Positions 53,479 to 63,229 are shown, numbered from the stretch's first letter. The stretch: DNA of 64,000 nt from Leptolyngbya sp. FACHB-8 (GCF_014695575.1 NZ_JACJOO010000019.1:62001-126000); one strand, 5' to 3'. Numbers and translations are program-made. The notes: a model not told the origin generated them from the sequence alone.

Positions 53479-55767
53479 CTAAATATACATAGCGAAATAA
53501 CTATTGTAGATCTCTGCATTGGCTGAAAGCATCGATTCTGACTCTTGTTGCGTTTCATCTGGCGGCAGATTTGTGCCATTTTGCGGAATGTAGTCTCCGC
53601 AATACTCATTCGCTGGAACTGCTTCTTTCATCTTTTGAGGATAACTGAGGCCTAAGTGGGCCATGAGTATGATGAACTGGTTGCGGCTCCGATGGGCAAA
53701 TCGGGGGTTCAGTTGTTTTTCTTCACCAATAGTTGAGACAGTATGGCCTTTGTAGTCATGGCCGGGATAAACCAATGTATCATCTGGCAGTGCAAACAAC
53801 CGCTGAGTAACCATATCGTAGAGGGTGCCGGCGTCGCCTCCTTGAAAATCTGTTCGACCACAACCACGAATAAGCAGAGCATCTCCCGTAAGTAGATGCG
53901 TTCCATTGATGAGGTAGGCGAGGTGATGGGACGTGTGCCCTGGGGTAGCGATCGCCTCCACCAACACCGACCCTACGGCCAGAGTTTCTCCGTCCGCCAG
54001 GGAATGATCGGCGGCCTTTACCGTGGCATCCTTGGGCACCATGACCCGACAACCTGTTTGCTGCCTTAGCTTACCTGCCCCCGTGATGTGGTCGGCATGG
54101 AGATGGGTTTCCAGGCAGTATCGCAGCGTTAATCCCAAGTCTTCCAAAATGCTCAAATCTCGTTCTACCTGTTCTAATACCGGATCAACAAGAACGGCGT
54201 CACGGGTCAGTTTATCAGCAACCAAATAGGTGTAGCTGCTAGATTCTGGATCGAAGAGTTGGCGGAACAGTAGGGTGGGGTGCAAGACCTGGCGATCTAT
54301 GGAGCGTTCCCCTAATTTCTTCGAGGCCAGAGGAATGGTAGGGACAGGCCGTACCCGTACGGGAAGCGATTGCAGCACCGTTTCGGCCAGGGATTGGGCT
54401 TGTCGGCGCAATTCGGGTACCGCTACAGTTTCCCACAGATCCCCTTTCCGTGGGGTCCCCAGGGTGTAGAGCAGTGATGACGCATGGCCCTGCGCATCCA
54501 CAACGGCACCATTGGGGGCTGTATCCATGCCCAGGCCAATGCGGTTGGGGCGAATGAGACCCTGCGATCGCAAACTCACAATCAGAGGTTGGGGCGATCG
54601 CCCATAATCCGTCTCGATTCCGGTGCAATTAATGACACGGCTGACGTATAAAACTTTGTCGGCTTTGGACTTGCGTAGGCGCACCGTTACCGTTACGCCA
54701 TCAGGGAGTACCTGATAATTCTGAATGCGCCCGGCGGCGATGATGAGTTGGTCGGAGGCCAGCATTTTGTCGATGCGATCGCCAATGCTGGGGGCGATGC
54801 GATGGCGATGCACTTCCCAATAGGGCCTAGCATGGCGTAGAAAACGCTGCTGCTCTGGAATCGGTAATCCCTGCCAGAGTTGTTGGGTGATCGGACGGAG
54901 GCTATCGGTTACGGCCCGCCAATCTAAATGTTGGGCACTGGCAGCCTGAATCTCGGCCCGAATGCAACGCAGAAGCCCCAACGCTGTTTTAGGGGCGGTG
55001 TCTGGAGTTAGAAATGCTGCATAAGGCTTCGTGGCTTGATGGGGCAGGGGAAATAACCCGCGACGCGAGATGGCATAAATTTGCCCCCGGTGATGACGTT
55101 CGTAGAGAGACACGACCATATCTACCATGGTCAATCCGGTGCCAATGAGAAGCACAGGAGCATCCGGATCTAAATCTGTAAGCGCATCAACAGACCAGGC
55201 ATTACGAATGGGGCCGCTTGCTTCTGGCTGTTCAGAAAGGGGTGTTGTGGGGGCGTTACCCAGGGCCAACACCACCTTATCCACGGCAATTGAGGAGCTT
55301 CGTAGAGTTATGAGGGCACCTCGCTCTGTGGGCTCGATGGCGATCGCCTCATCGTGAACATAGTCCAACCGCACATTGCCCGGAGCGCTTGCCTCTGCTT
55401 CTTCCAAGATGGATTGGATGTACAACCCGTAAACTTTGCGGGGGATAAACGTGCTGGCGTTAATGTCATCGGGCAACAGGCTGGTTAGTTCACTGTGGTT
55501 GTAGCTGAGCCAGCGCAGTAGATGCCCCGGATCATCGGGAAAGGCACTCATGTTGCCAGCCGATACATTCAGCAAATGGCTGGGGGTGTTGGTGCTGTAA
55601 GCTACCCCTTTACCAAAGTCATGGCTACTCTCTATTAACTTGATTGTGAGTGACCGTGTGGCGGTTTTCAGTAAATGGGCCGCCACCAACGAACCACTGA
55701 AGCCGCTGCCAACAATGGCGATTGTCGTGGTGGTGGAAGTCGCAGAAGAGTCGGGTGCGATAACCAT
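53479..55767 (-). CDS. Fusion of FAD/NAD(P)-binding oxidoreductase and persulfide dioxygenase
   Basis: About 762 residues. The first 450 or so form an FAD/NAD(P)-binding protein of the HpnW/COG4529 type (IVGSGFSGSLVAAHLL, GKGVAYSTNTPSHLLNVSAG, LIGTGLTMVDMVVSLYE). From about 490 to 720 comes a metallo-beta-lactamase-fold ETHE1-type domain with ETHLHADHITGAG, ATPGHTSHHLAYL, GDALLIRGCGRTDFQGGD and YPGHDYKG, the iron ligands and the CGRTDFQ stretch of persulfide dioxygenases. ETHE1 enzymes oxidise glutathione persulfide to sulfite; the flavin half could supply or use persulfide, like a sulfide:quinone-type reaction, but that is inference. The start is uncertain: MVIAPDSS at 55767 is chosen over 55860. 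Confidence 0.88.
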   Translation of the reverse strand: MVIAPDSSATSTTTTIAIVGSGFSGSLVAAHLLKTATRSLTIKLIESSHDFGKGVAYSTNTPSHLLNVSAGNMSAFPDDPGHLLRWLSYNHSELTSLLPDDINASTFIPRKVYGLYIQSILEEAEASAPGNVRLDYVHDEAIAIEPTERGALITLRSSSIAVDKVVLALGNAPTTPLSEQPEASGPIRNAWSVDALTDLDPDAPVLLIGTGLTMVDMVVSLYERHHRGQIYAISRRGLFPLPHQATKPYAAFLTPDTAPKTALGLLRCIRAEIQAASAQHLDWRAVTDSLRPITQQLWQGLPIPEQQRFLRHARPYWEVHRHRIAPSIGDRIDKMLASDQLIIAAGRIQNYQVLPDGVTVTVRLRKSKADKVLYVSRVINCTGIETDYGRSPQPLIVSLRSQGLIRPNRIGLGMDTAPNGAVVDAQGHASSLLYTLGTPRKGDLWETVAVPELRRQAQSLAETVLQSLPVRVRPVPTIPLASKKLGERSIDRQVLHPTLLFRQLFDPESSSYTYLVADKLTRDAVLVDPVLEQVERDLSILEDLGLTLRYCLETHLHADHITGAGKLRQQTGCRVMVPKDATVKAADHSLADGETLAVGSVLVEAIATPGHTSHHLAYLINGTHLLTGDALLIRGCGRTDFQGGDAGTLYDMVTQRLFALPDDTLVYPGHDYKGHTVSTIGEEKQLNPRFAHRSRNQFIILMAHLGLSYPQKMKEAVPANEYCGDYIPQNGTNLPPDETQQESESMLSANAEIYNSYFAMYI

Positions 55768-56099
55768 GGTCAGTAAGGTATAGAAGCAGTCACGGCGAAA
55801 TTCGCTTCCGTTTGAGTATGGATGGTTGCGGCCGAGGCTCACATGCCTGGTTGGCAGCAATCCCGTGGGAAGAAATGGAGGAGTTGGTAGCGTTCAGGGT
55901 CTTTTAATCAAGGGTCTAACAGATGAAGTAGTTGTACTGTAACTCAAAGGAACTTTTTTTCAAATTCATTTCTAATTTTAAAGGGATTCAATTTTATTGA
56001 TGTTAATGGTGAGCCAAACTTGTGAGTTTGTGGTATTTCTCCCGGCTCATTGATCTATGGGCTTCTAACATCCAAGCGCTGCCTTTGAACTGTGGCCCT

Positions 56100-56264
56100 A
56101 TGAAGCTGGACGAATTACGCGATCGCATTCAAAACGGCAGCATCGAATTTATCCGCTTTGAACAGGCTGATACCTCCCTCGCTTAGAGCCGCTCTGGGCA
56201 CCTTAGAGCAGAATACGGTGATGCAAACGAATGGGAGCACCACGAAGAGTTCCGCTTCCTCTAA
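56100..56264 (+). pseudogene. Short remnant resembling a glutamine synthetase N-terminus
   Basis: MKLDELRDRIQNGSIEFIRF and then EQADTSLA are followed by an in-frame TAG at 56184 and 25 more codons (SRSGHLRAEYGDANEWEHHE) before TAA. The start resembles the beta-grasp entry of glutamine synthetase-like proteins. The rest is not recognised. It is most likely a relic; 55768-56665 otherwise holds a hairpin and the promoter of the next gene. Confidence 0.3.
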
Positions 56265-56293
56265 CCACTTAGGATCGTGTATTGAATATGAAT

Positions 56294-56358
56294 AACCTGT
56301 AATTCTTTTTGTGAGAGGGGCGGCAAAGCCGCCCCTCTCACAAAAAGAATTACAGGTT
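56294..56358. repeat. Perfect 31-bp-arm hairpin
   Basis: Arms 56294-56324 and 56328-56358 pair without mismatch around AAA, upstream of the sulfonate cluster. Confidence 0.8.
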
Positions 56359-56665
56359 GTTTTATCTGTGATCCTTAACCGGTGGCAAAGCTCGACATGG
56401 GCAAATAACGATTCGTTCTGTCGTCAGAAAGGCGTGACCCAGCATGGCTAGAAAGGCCCTGAACAGCAGAGCGAAGGCCTTTTTGATACCCCCAGAGGAG
56501 TGAATTCTACGTCTAAATGTTTTTGAAAGCACTTGAAATTCACATAAGCACGTGTCATACTGCCGCTACGAATACAATTGTAATCCGGTCGGGTTACCGT
56601 AGATTTTCCAGTTATCGATTCTTTTTCTCTAGAGTCGATGTTCGGGAGCTTTTGGGAGGTTCTCT

Positions 56666-57727
56666 GTGCAGCGCAAACATCATCATCTATCGACATTTTC
56701 AGTGCCTCGCCTGTCACGGCGGCGATCGCTTCAAACTTTTGCTTACCTGTTTGTAACGGGTTTAGGGCTCAGTACAGCCACCGCAGGCTGTAGCCCAACC
56801 TCAGAGTCTTCTGCGCCTACTGCCAGCCCAGCGGCAACCTCGTCTCAGGACTCCGCCGCATCGGCTAAGACTCTACGAATTGGTTATCAAAAGTCGTCAA
56901 CAGCGTTGAATTTGCTTAAGACGAAGCAAAGTTTGGAGCCAAAGCTGGGTAAGGATGGCATTTCGGTCACGTGGAATGAATTCGCTGCTGGCCCACAAAT
57001 GTTAGAGGCTCTGAACGTTGGCAGTATTGATTTTGCCTACACCGGGGAGACCCCTCCTGTATTTGCCCAGGCTGCCGGAGCCCCGTTAGTGTATGTAGCC
57101 TATGAGCCAGTAGGCCCAGCGGCTGAAGCGATTCTCGTTCAAAGTGACTCACCGATTCAGTCGGTTGCCGAGCTAAAAGGTAAGCGTGTCGCCCTGAACA
57201 AAGGGTCGAACGTGCACTACCTGCTGGTGCGTGCGCTGGAGGAAGCCGGATTGAAGTATACCGACATTGAAGTTGCCTATTTGCCACCAGGAGATGCCCG
57301 TCCTGCGTTTGAGCAAAAGTCGGTCGATGCCTGGGTCATTTGGGATCCCTTCCAGGCTGCTGCAGAGACTGCTGTGAATGCGCGCATTCTTCAAGATGGG
57401 CAAGGTTTGGTGGAAAACCGAGGGTTTTTCCTATCGACGAAGTCATTCACAGAAAATAATCCGGCGATTGTGCGATCGCTCCTTGATGAGCTCAATACCA
57501 TCAGTGATTGGGCCAAGGCTAACCCCTCTGAAGTCAGTGCCTTCCTGAACAAAGAATTAGGGATTGATAAAGCCGCTCTTGATAAGGCCGAGAGTCGTCG
57601 CGGCTATGGCGTGAAACCCATGGATGCCACCGTTATTGAAGGCCAACAAAAAATCGCGGATACGTTTCTCGAGTTGAATCTGATTCCACAAAAAATTGAT
57701 ATAGCCAGTGTGATCTGGAATGGATAA
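56666..57727 (+). CDS. ssuA: Aliphatic sulfonate ABC transporter binding lipoprotein (SsuA 1)
   Basis: 353 residues starting at GTG, with GGGAGG 5 bases upstream. A twin-Arg-like SRRRS stretch and hydrophobic segment end in a lipobox (TATAGC); a Ser/Ala-rich linker leads to the NMT1/SsuA-type domain with LRIGYQKSSTALNLLK, ALNVGSIDFAYTGETPPVFA and GKRVALNKGSNVHYLLVRAL. It should bind alkanesulfonates in the periplasm for the SsuBC transporter. Mature sulfur content is the lipid-bearing Cys plus two Met. Confidence 0.92.
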   Translation: MQRKHHHLSTFSVPRLSRRRSLQTFAYLFVTGLGLSTATAGCSPTSESSAPTASPAATSSQDSAASAKTLRIGYQKSSTALNLLKTKQSLEPKLGKDGISVTWNEFAAGPQMLEALNVGSIDFAYTGETPPVFAQAAGAPLVYVAYEPVGPAAEAILVQSDSPIQSVAELKGKRVALNKGSNVHYLLVRALEEAGLKYTDIEVAYLPPGDARPAFEQKSVDAWVIWDPFQAAAETAVNARILQDGQGLVENRGFFLSTKSFTENNPAIVRSLLDELNTISDWAKANPSEVSAFLNKELGIDKAALDKAESRRGYGVKPMDATVIEGQQKIADTFLELNLIPQKIDIASVIWNG

Positions 57728-57739
57728 GGGTTATGAGTT

Positions 57740-57775
57740 GGCGTATTCTCATCATTTTTCTGGTGAAAATACGCC
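57740..57775. repeat. Short hairpin after ssuA 1
   Basis: GGCGTATT pairs with AATACGCC, 12 bases after the stop. It may partly terminate transcription. The remaining gap to 58074 has no supported gene. Confidence 0.45.
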
Positions 57776-58074
57776 ATTTCTAACCTATTCCAATCATGGC
57801 TAAAGTGGTGCACGGCACAGGGGAAGAGGGTAGCTGATGGGATGGGATGTTTATCTCATGGGTTCTACGTTTCGGTCTCCTATCCTGTGCCTTTTCTAAT
57901 GTTCCTGTGTGGTGTGGGGATGCTCTAATTCTCTGGCGGAATTGCTCTGGTGGGTTACGCCTGTAGGGCTGGATACTGCTCCCCATACCTTTCCTAATCA
58001 TTGGGTATTCATCTCGAATTGCTGGTGAAATTGTTCAAAATCTGGCTTTGATATTCTTTGAAGGTTTACATGAA

Positions 58075-59199
58075 ATGACGAGCCGAACTCTAGAGTCTGT
58101 TTTAAAGGGTGTTTTTTCGTCCATACGCACGAAAAAGCAACCCTTCCAGGCAGGCCTAAAACACGTCCTAGTTGATTGGCGCAAGCCAGGGATCATGCAG
58201 CGGTGGTTTCGCCCTCGATATGGGCGAGCGATCGCGCTATTTCTTGCTGGCCTTGCATTAAGTTTTGGGATGGCTGCCTGTGCGCCAACTCCTTCGACAT
58301 CAACGGCTTCACCAGAGGCATCTGCACCGCCATCTGATCGGGTTGTGCGGATTGGTCATCAGAAGTTTGATCCCTTCACGCTGGTCAAAGCGCGGGGAGG
58401 TCTAGAGGAACGCCTCAAGCCATTAGGCGTAACTGTGGAGTGGACTGAGTTTCAATCGGGGCCGCCGATGATGGAGGCCTTGAATGTTGGCAGCATCGAT
58501 ATCGGCCGGACCGGGGATACTCCTCCGGTCTTTGCCCAGGCCGCTGATGCGCCTCTCGTTTATATTGGCAGCGGTTCCCCCAAAGCTTCCTCCTCTGCCA
58601 TCGTGGTGCCCAAAGATTCACCCCTCAAAACAGTAGCCGACTTGAAAGGGAAGAAGGTGGGCTTCCAGAAGGGCTCTAGCGCCCACTATCTAACTGTGCA
58701 GGCTCTCAAGTCAGCCGGTCTGAAATGGGAAGACATTGAGCCCGTCAACCTGACGCCTGCGGATGCCCGCTCAGCATTTTCCCAGGGCGCAATTGATGCC
58801 TGGGGAATTTGGGACCCGTTCTATGCCGCGGCCGAAGCGCAACTGAATGCGAAAACCCTGATATTAAGCGAAGGATTGGCCGCCAATCGAGATTTTTATC
58901 TCGCGTCTAAAACCTTTGCTAACCAAAACGCTGATGTTATTGAGGCGATCGCTCAGGAAACCCGAGAAGTTTCTGAATGGGCCAGTGCGAATCCTGCTGA
59001 GGTGGTGAAGATTCTCTCGCCCATCTTGGGCATTGATCCGCCCATTCTGGATAAGGTGACTCGTCGGCGGGATTACACCTTTCAGGCCGTTAAGCCTGAG
59101 GTGATTGAAGAGCAGCAGGCGATCGCTGACACCTTCTTTGAACTGGGCTTGCTTCCTAAAGCATTGAAAGTGTCTGACATTGTTTGGCAGCCTTCTTAG
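58075..59199 (+). CDS. ssuA: Aliphatic sulfonate ABC transporter binding lipoprotein (SsuA 2)
   Basis: About 374 residues. A long basic N-terminus (about 55 residues) precedes the hydrophobic segment and lipobox (GMAAC). The binding domain closely resembles SsuA 1: VRIGHQKFDPFTLVKARGGL, ALNVGSIDIGRTGDTPPVFA and GKKVGFQKGSSAHYLTVQAL. The two probably arose by duplication and differ in sulfonate preference. AAGG lies 10 bases before the ATG at 58075. Confidence 0.92.
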   Translation: MTSRTLESVLKGVFSSIRTKKQPFQAGLKHVLVDWRKPGIMQRWFRPRYGRAIALFLAGLALSFGMAACAPTPSTSTASPEASAPPSDRVVRIGHQKFDPFTLVKARGGLEERLKPLGVTVEWTEFQSGPPMMEALNVGSIDIGRTGDTPPVFAQAADAPLVYIGSGSPKASSSAIVVPKDSPLKTVADLKGKKVGFQKGSSAHYLTVQALKSAGLKWEDIEPVNLTPADARSAFSQGAIDAWGIWDPFYAAAEAQLNAKTLILSEGLAANRDFYLASKTFANQNADVIEAIAQETREVSEWASANPAEVVKILSPILGIDPPILDKVTRRRDYTFQAVKPEVIEEQQAIADTFFELGLLPKALKVSDIVWQPS

Positions 59200-59347
59200 C
59201 GATTCACAGTTTGTTCTGAATTCTGGCTGTTTATCCTTCTCTCCTGACTGCGAGTGTCTTGTTCAATTCATTCATGATTCTGTGTGAATCAGAATCCTCG
59301 AAGTTGCACCCTTCTGTTCTATTTTTGATTTCAAGGAGCGCACAAGC

Positions 59348-60484
59348 ATGGATATCCTCTGGTTTATTCCAACCCATGGGGATGGTCGTTACCTGGGTAC
59401 CGCGACGGGTGGTCGGGCCATCACTCCCGAATACCTGCGTCAGTTGGCGGGGGCTGTAGACTCCCTCGGTTACGCCGGGGCTCTGCTGCCCACGGGAAAA
59501 TCCTGTGAGGATGCCTGGATCACGGCTGCATCGCTCATTCCCGTAACTCAGCGGATGAAGTTTTTGGTGGCGATTCGTCCCGGTATTTCCTCCCCGACCA
59601 TGGCGGCTCGGATGGCCGCTACCTTCGATCGCATTTCCCAGGGGCGCTTGCTTGTGAACGTAGTGACTGGGGGTGACCCGACCGAGTTAGCGGGAGATGG
59701 CTTACATCTGGATAAAACGGGTCGCTATGAAATCACTGATGAATTTCTCGCGATCTGGCGTGAGGTGATGCAGGGAGAAAGCGTTGATTTTGAGGGTAAA
59801 CACCTCAAGGTCAAGGGTGGAAAGTTGCTGTTTCCGCCTGTGCAAGATCCTTACCCGCCGTTGTATTTTGGTGGCTCATCGGCGATCGCTAAAGATGTCG
59901 CGGCTCGTCATGTAGACCTTTACCTCACGTGGGGTGAACCTCCCGCTCAGGTTGCAGAAAAAATTGCTGAAGTTCGTCAGCTTGCTGCTAAGTATGGTCG
60001 TACTTTGCGATTTGGGATTCGTCTTCATGTGATCGTGCGGGAAACCACAGCCAAAGCCTGGGATGCCGCCAACGACCTGATCCGTTATCTCGATGATGAA
60101 ACCATTGCTGCGGCTCAGGCTGCCCTCTCCCGCGCGGATTCTGAAGGGCAACAGCGTATGGTGGCTCTGCATGGGGGTAGCCGCGACCAGCTAGAAATTA
60201 GCCCTAACCTCTGGGCGGGTGTGGGCTTGGTGCGTGGTGGCGCAGGTACAGCGCTCGTAGGCGACCCCGATACGGTTGCTGAACGCATTCGCGAATATGC
60301 CGATCTGGGCATCGACACCTTTATTTTCTCGGGCTACCCCCATTTGGAGGAAGCCTATCGCTTTGCTGAACTGGTGTTCCCCAAACTGCCACTGACGGGG
60401 CTTCCGAAGGCAGCTCCCAGCCGCTATGTCAGCCCGATTGGCGAAATTATGGCTAATGACCGAGTTCCAACCAGTGCCAGCTAA
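59348..60484 (+). CDS. ssuD: FMNH2-dependent alkanesulfonate monooxygenase SsuD
   Basis: 378 residues, luciferase-like fold. It opens [20 protein letters not shown] and carries [23 protein letters not shown]-less [16 protein letters not shown] and [20 protein letters not shown], all typical of SsuD. It converts an alkanesulfonate to aldehyde and sulfite with oxygen and reduced FMN from SsuE. AAGGAG lies 10 bases upstream. It sits between two binding-protein genes. Confidence 0.95.
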   Translation: MDILWFIPTHGDGRYLGTATGGRAITPEYLRQLAGAVDSLGYAGALLPTGKSCEDAWITAASLIPVTQRMKFLVAIRPGISSPTMAARMAATFDRISQGRLLVNVVTGGDPTELAGDGLHLDKTGRYEITDEFLAIWREVMQGESVDFEGKHLKVKGGKLLFPPVQDPYPPLYFGGSSAIAKDVAARHVDLYLTWGEPPAQVAEKIAEVRQLAAKYGRTLRFGIRLHVIVRETTAKAWDAANDLIRYLDDETIAAAQAALSRADSEGQQRMVALHGGSRDQLEISPNLWAGVGLVRGGAGTALVGDPDTVAERIREYADLGIDTFIFSGYPHLEEAYRFAELVFPKLPLTGLPKAAPSRYVSPIGEIMANDRVPTSAS

Positions 60485-60506
60485 AACTCTCCCTTGTATA
60501 ACTGCA

Positions 60507-61541
60507 ATGCGACGTATCCCTTACCTGCGACGATTTAACCCCTTCCGTCTACCCAAGTGGCTCCTGGCCATCACAGCCGTCTTTCTGTTTTCCATTGTGG
60601 GCGGTTGCTCACAGGATGCTGGCAATAGTGCCAGCAATGCTGCGAATCATCCCGATACCATTCGCGTTGACTTTGCCTACTACAACCCCGTTAGTCTGCT
60701 TCTGAAAGATAAAGGCTGGTTAGAGGAAGAACTGGGCAAAGACAATATCAAAGTTGAATGGACGCAGAGCCTTGGCAGTAACAAAGCCTTGGAACTGCTG
60801 AACAGCCGTAGTATTGATTTTGGCTCTACCGCTGGTGCCGCAGCTCTACTCGGTAAAGCGAATGGCAACCCTATCCAATCGGTTTATGTCTACTCGAAGC
60901 CCGAGTGGACAGCTCTGGTGACACGTCCTGACACCGGTATCACCAAAATTGAGGATTTGAAAGGTAAGCGAGTTGCGGCGACGAAAGGAACCGATCCCTA
61001 TATCTTTTTGTTGCGATCGCTCGATAGTGTAGGTCTTTCCGAAAAAGATATTGAACTGGTTCCCCTTCAGCATCCTGATGGTCGGGCAGCATTAGAACGG
61101 GGTGATGTGGATGCCTGGGCTGGCCTTGATCCCCACATGGCAAAAACCGAATTAGAAAACGGCTCCAAGCTGTTCTTCCGCAATGCGGATTGGAATACCT
61201 ACGGCATCCTCAACGTCCGTGAGGAATTTGCTAAAGAGTATCCCGCTGATGTGGAAAAGGTATTAGCGACTTACGAGAGAGCCCGTCAGTTCGCTGTCGA
61301 TAATCCCGACGAATTAAAGGCGATTTTAGTCCGAGAAGCAAAGCTGAGTGATACAGTGGCGGCTCGGCAGTTAGAACGGACTGACCTCTCTAATTCCGTC
61401 ATTGGTGACACCCAAAAGCAAACCATTTTGGCTGCTGGCGATATTCTCAAACGAGGCGGTGTGATTCCCAGCAATATTGACGTACAGCAGACTGTAGATG
61501 CTCTGATTGCACCGCAATTTGCAGAAAAGGTCGCCAAGTAA
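60507..61541 (+). CDS. Aliphatic sulfonate ABC transporter binding lipoprotein, third paralogue
   Basis: About 344 residues. The hydrophobic segment LLAITAVFLFSIVGGC ends in a lipobox. The domain has VDFAYYNPVSLLLKDKGWLE, SIDFGSTAGAAALLGKANGN and GKRVAATKGTDPYIFLLRSL. It is clearly in the SsuA superfamily but more distant from the other two and may bind another organosulfur acid. After the lipid-bearing Cys it has no further Cys and one Met. No ribosome binding site is obvious; the start at 60507 lies 22 bases after ssuD. Confidence 0.88.
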   Translation: MRRIPYLRRFNPFRLPKWLLAITAVFLFSIVGGCSQDAGNSASNAANHPDTIRVDFAYYNPVSLLLKDKGWLEEELGKDNIKVEWTQSLGSNKALELLNSRSIDFGSTAGAAALLGKANGNPIQSVYVYSKPEWTALVTRPDTGITKIEDLKGKRVAATKGTDPYIFLLRSLDSVGLSEKDIELVPLQHPDGRAALERGDVDAWAGLDPHMAKTELENGSKLFFRNADWNTYGILNVREEFAKEYPADVEKVLATYERARQFAVDNPDELKAILVREAKLSDTVAARQLERTDLSNSVIGDTQKQTILAAGDILKRGGVIPSNIDVQQTVDALIAPQFAEKVAK

Positions 61542-61562
61542 CATCTTCCAAACCCAGCCTCC

Positions 61563-62423
61563 ATGTCTTCCCTGCCGACTCCAGATTTGGATACTCGCAT
61601 CCCTCGTATTAAGGGAACACGGCGATCGCAATTGAAGGGCGATCGCCGCCCTTCCGCTCACCGCTGGCCCCTTGGCCTCGTGCTCCCGGTTGTTCTCACC
61701 CTCCTATGGGAACTGCTAGCTCGGGTCGGCATTCTCGCCCCCAACCTGATGCCTGCCCCAACCGTCGTTCTGGCCACCATCGTTGATCTCGCTGTTCGGG
61801 GTGAACTGTGGCAGCACATCGGCATTACGCTTTATCGGGTGTTGTTGGGCTTTCTAATCGGTGGTTCTGCTGCTACCGTTCTGGGTGCGCTCACGGGCTA
61901 TTTCCCCAAGGTCCGTCGCATCCTCGACCCCACTCTCCAGGCTTTGCGGAATATCCCCTCGATCGCCTGGGTGCCTCTATTCATCCTCTGGCTCGGCATT
62001 TACGAACCCTCAAAGATTGCCCTCATTGCCGTTGGCGTCTTCTTTCCCATCTACCTCAACTTAATGACGGGCATCCAACAGGTAGACCGGAAATTGGTGG
62101 AGGTGGGGCGCGTCTATCGCCTTAGCCAATGGCAACTGATCTGGCGTGTCTTCCTGCCAGCCACCTTGCCCTCCTACCTGGTGGGCTTACGGGGTGGCCT
62201 TGGCCTGGGCTGGATGTTCGTGGTTGCTGCCGAACTTATGGGAGCCAGCCGTGGTCTTGGTTTTCTTCTCGTCGATGGTCAAACGACGGGACGCCCCGCC
62301 ATCATTATTGCCAGCATCATTCTGTTCGCCATTCTCGGCAAACTCACTGACTCTGCCCTCGCTGTCCTGACCCATCACCTTCTGAGCTGGCAAGACACCC
62401 ACGGTTCTGAAAAATCTTCCTAA
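61563..62423 (+). CDS. ssuC: Sulfonate ABC transporter permease SsuC
   Basis: 286 residues, about six hydrophobic helices after a 40-residue basic cytoplasmic start. It has the permease loop VGRVYRLSQWQLIWRVFLPA and GGLGLGWMFVVAAELMGASR, typical of SsuC/TauC. It forms the membrane channel for sulfonate uptake. It starts 21 bases after the third binding-protein gene. No Cys is present. Confidence 0.93.
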   Translation: MSSLPTPDLDTRIPRIKGTRRSQLKGDRRPSAHRWPLGLVLPVVLTLLWELLARVGILAPNLMPAPTVVLATIVDLAVRGELWQHIGITLYRVLLGFLIGGSAATVLGALTGYFPKVRRILDPTLQALRNIPSIAWVPLFILWLGIYEPSKIALIAVGVFFPIYLNLMTGIQQVDRKLVEVGRVYRLSQWQLIWRVFLPATLPSYLVGLRGGLGLGWMFVVAAELMGASRGLGFLLVDGQTTGRPAIIIASIILFAILGKLTDSALAVLTHHLLSWQDTHGSEKSS

Positions 62424-62468
62424 CTCCCCCGCGTTCTCCATTTTGCCTCCTTTGCACCTCTGTCACCC

Positions 62469-63215
62469 ATGCTCCACATCCAAAACACCACGAAACAATT
62501 CCCTAACGGTTTCACCGCTCTAGAATCCGTTAATCTGACGGTTTACCCTGGCGAGATCGTGAGTCTGGTGGGTACCAGCGGATGTGGCAAAAGTACGTTG
62601 CTGCGGATTATTGCAGGGCTGGAGCAACCTACCCTAGGCCAGGTAATGTTGGATGGCGAAGCGATCAACGGTCCCCATCCAAAAGTGGGACTAATTTTTC
62701 AAGAACCCCGGCTAATGCCCTGGTTGACGGTGCGCGACAACATTCAGTTTGGCTTGGAGAAACGGAAACTACCTCTCTACAAGGAACGGGTAGAAGCGCT
62801 TCTGGAGCAAGTCGGATTAACCCGGTTTAGCGAAGCGTTACCCCGGCAACTTTCGGGAGGAATGGCTCAACGGGTGGCGATCGCCCGCGCCCTCGTCACC
62901 AACCCAGAAATCCTCCTACTCGACGAGCCTTTCAGTGCTCTGGATGCCTTTACGCGCACCCGCTTACAAGATCATGTGCTGGATATCTGGCATTACGATC
63001 GCCCCACTCTTATCCTCGTCACCCATGACATTGAGGAAGCGTTAGTAATGAGCGATCGCATTATCGTCATGCGATCCAATCCAGGTCACATTCACGACAC
63101 GTTTGAGATTGACTTACCCCGTCCTCGCCGCCGTACCGACGCTGAGTTGCAGCGTTGGAAAGAGCGTTTGCTAGAAACCTTAGACCTGTCGCATTTGCAA
63201 ACCCTGGCTGTTTAG
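62469..63215 (+). CDS. ssuB: Sulfonate ABC transporter ATPase SsuB
   Basis: 248 residues. Walker A GTSGCGKST (35-43), Q-loop FQEPRLMPW, signature LSGGMAQR, Walker B ILLLDEPFSALD and the H-loop LVTHDIEEAL are all present, in the SsuB/TauB/NrtD type. It powers sulfonate uptake with SsuC. It is 45 bases downstream of ssuC. Confidence 0.94.
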   Translation: MLHIQNTTKQFPNGFTALESVNLTVYPGEIVSLVGTSGCGKSTLLRIIAGLEQPTLGQVMLDGEAINGPHPKVGLIFQEPRLMPWLTVRDNIQFGLEKRKLPLYKERVEALLEQVGLTRFSEALPRQLSGGMAQRVAIARALVTNPEILLLDEPFSALDAFTRTRLQDHVLDIWHYDRPTLILVTHDIEEALVMSDRIIVMRSNPGHIHDTFEIDLPRPRRRTDAELQRWKERLLETLDLSHLQTLAV

Positions 63216-63229
63216 GAGCTCCTCAAATG

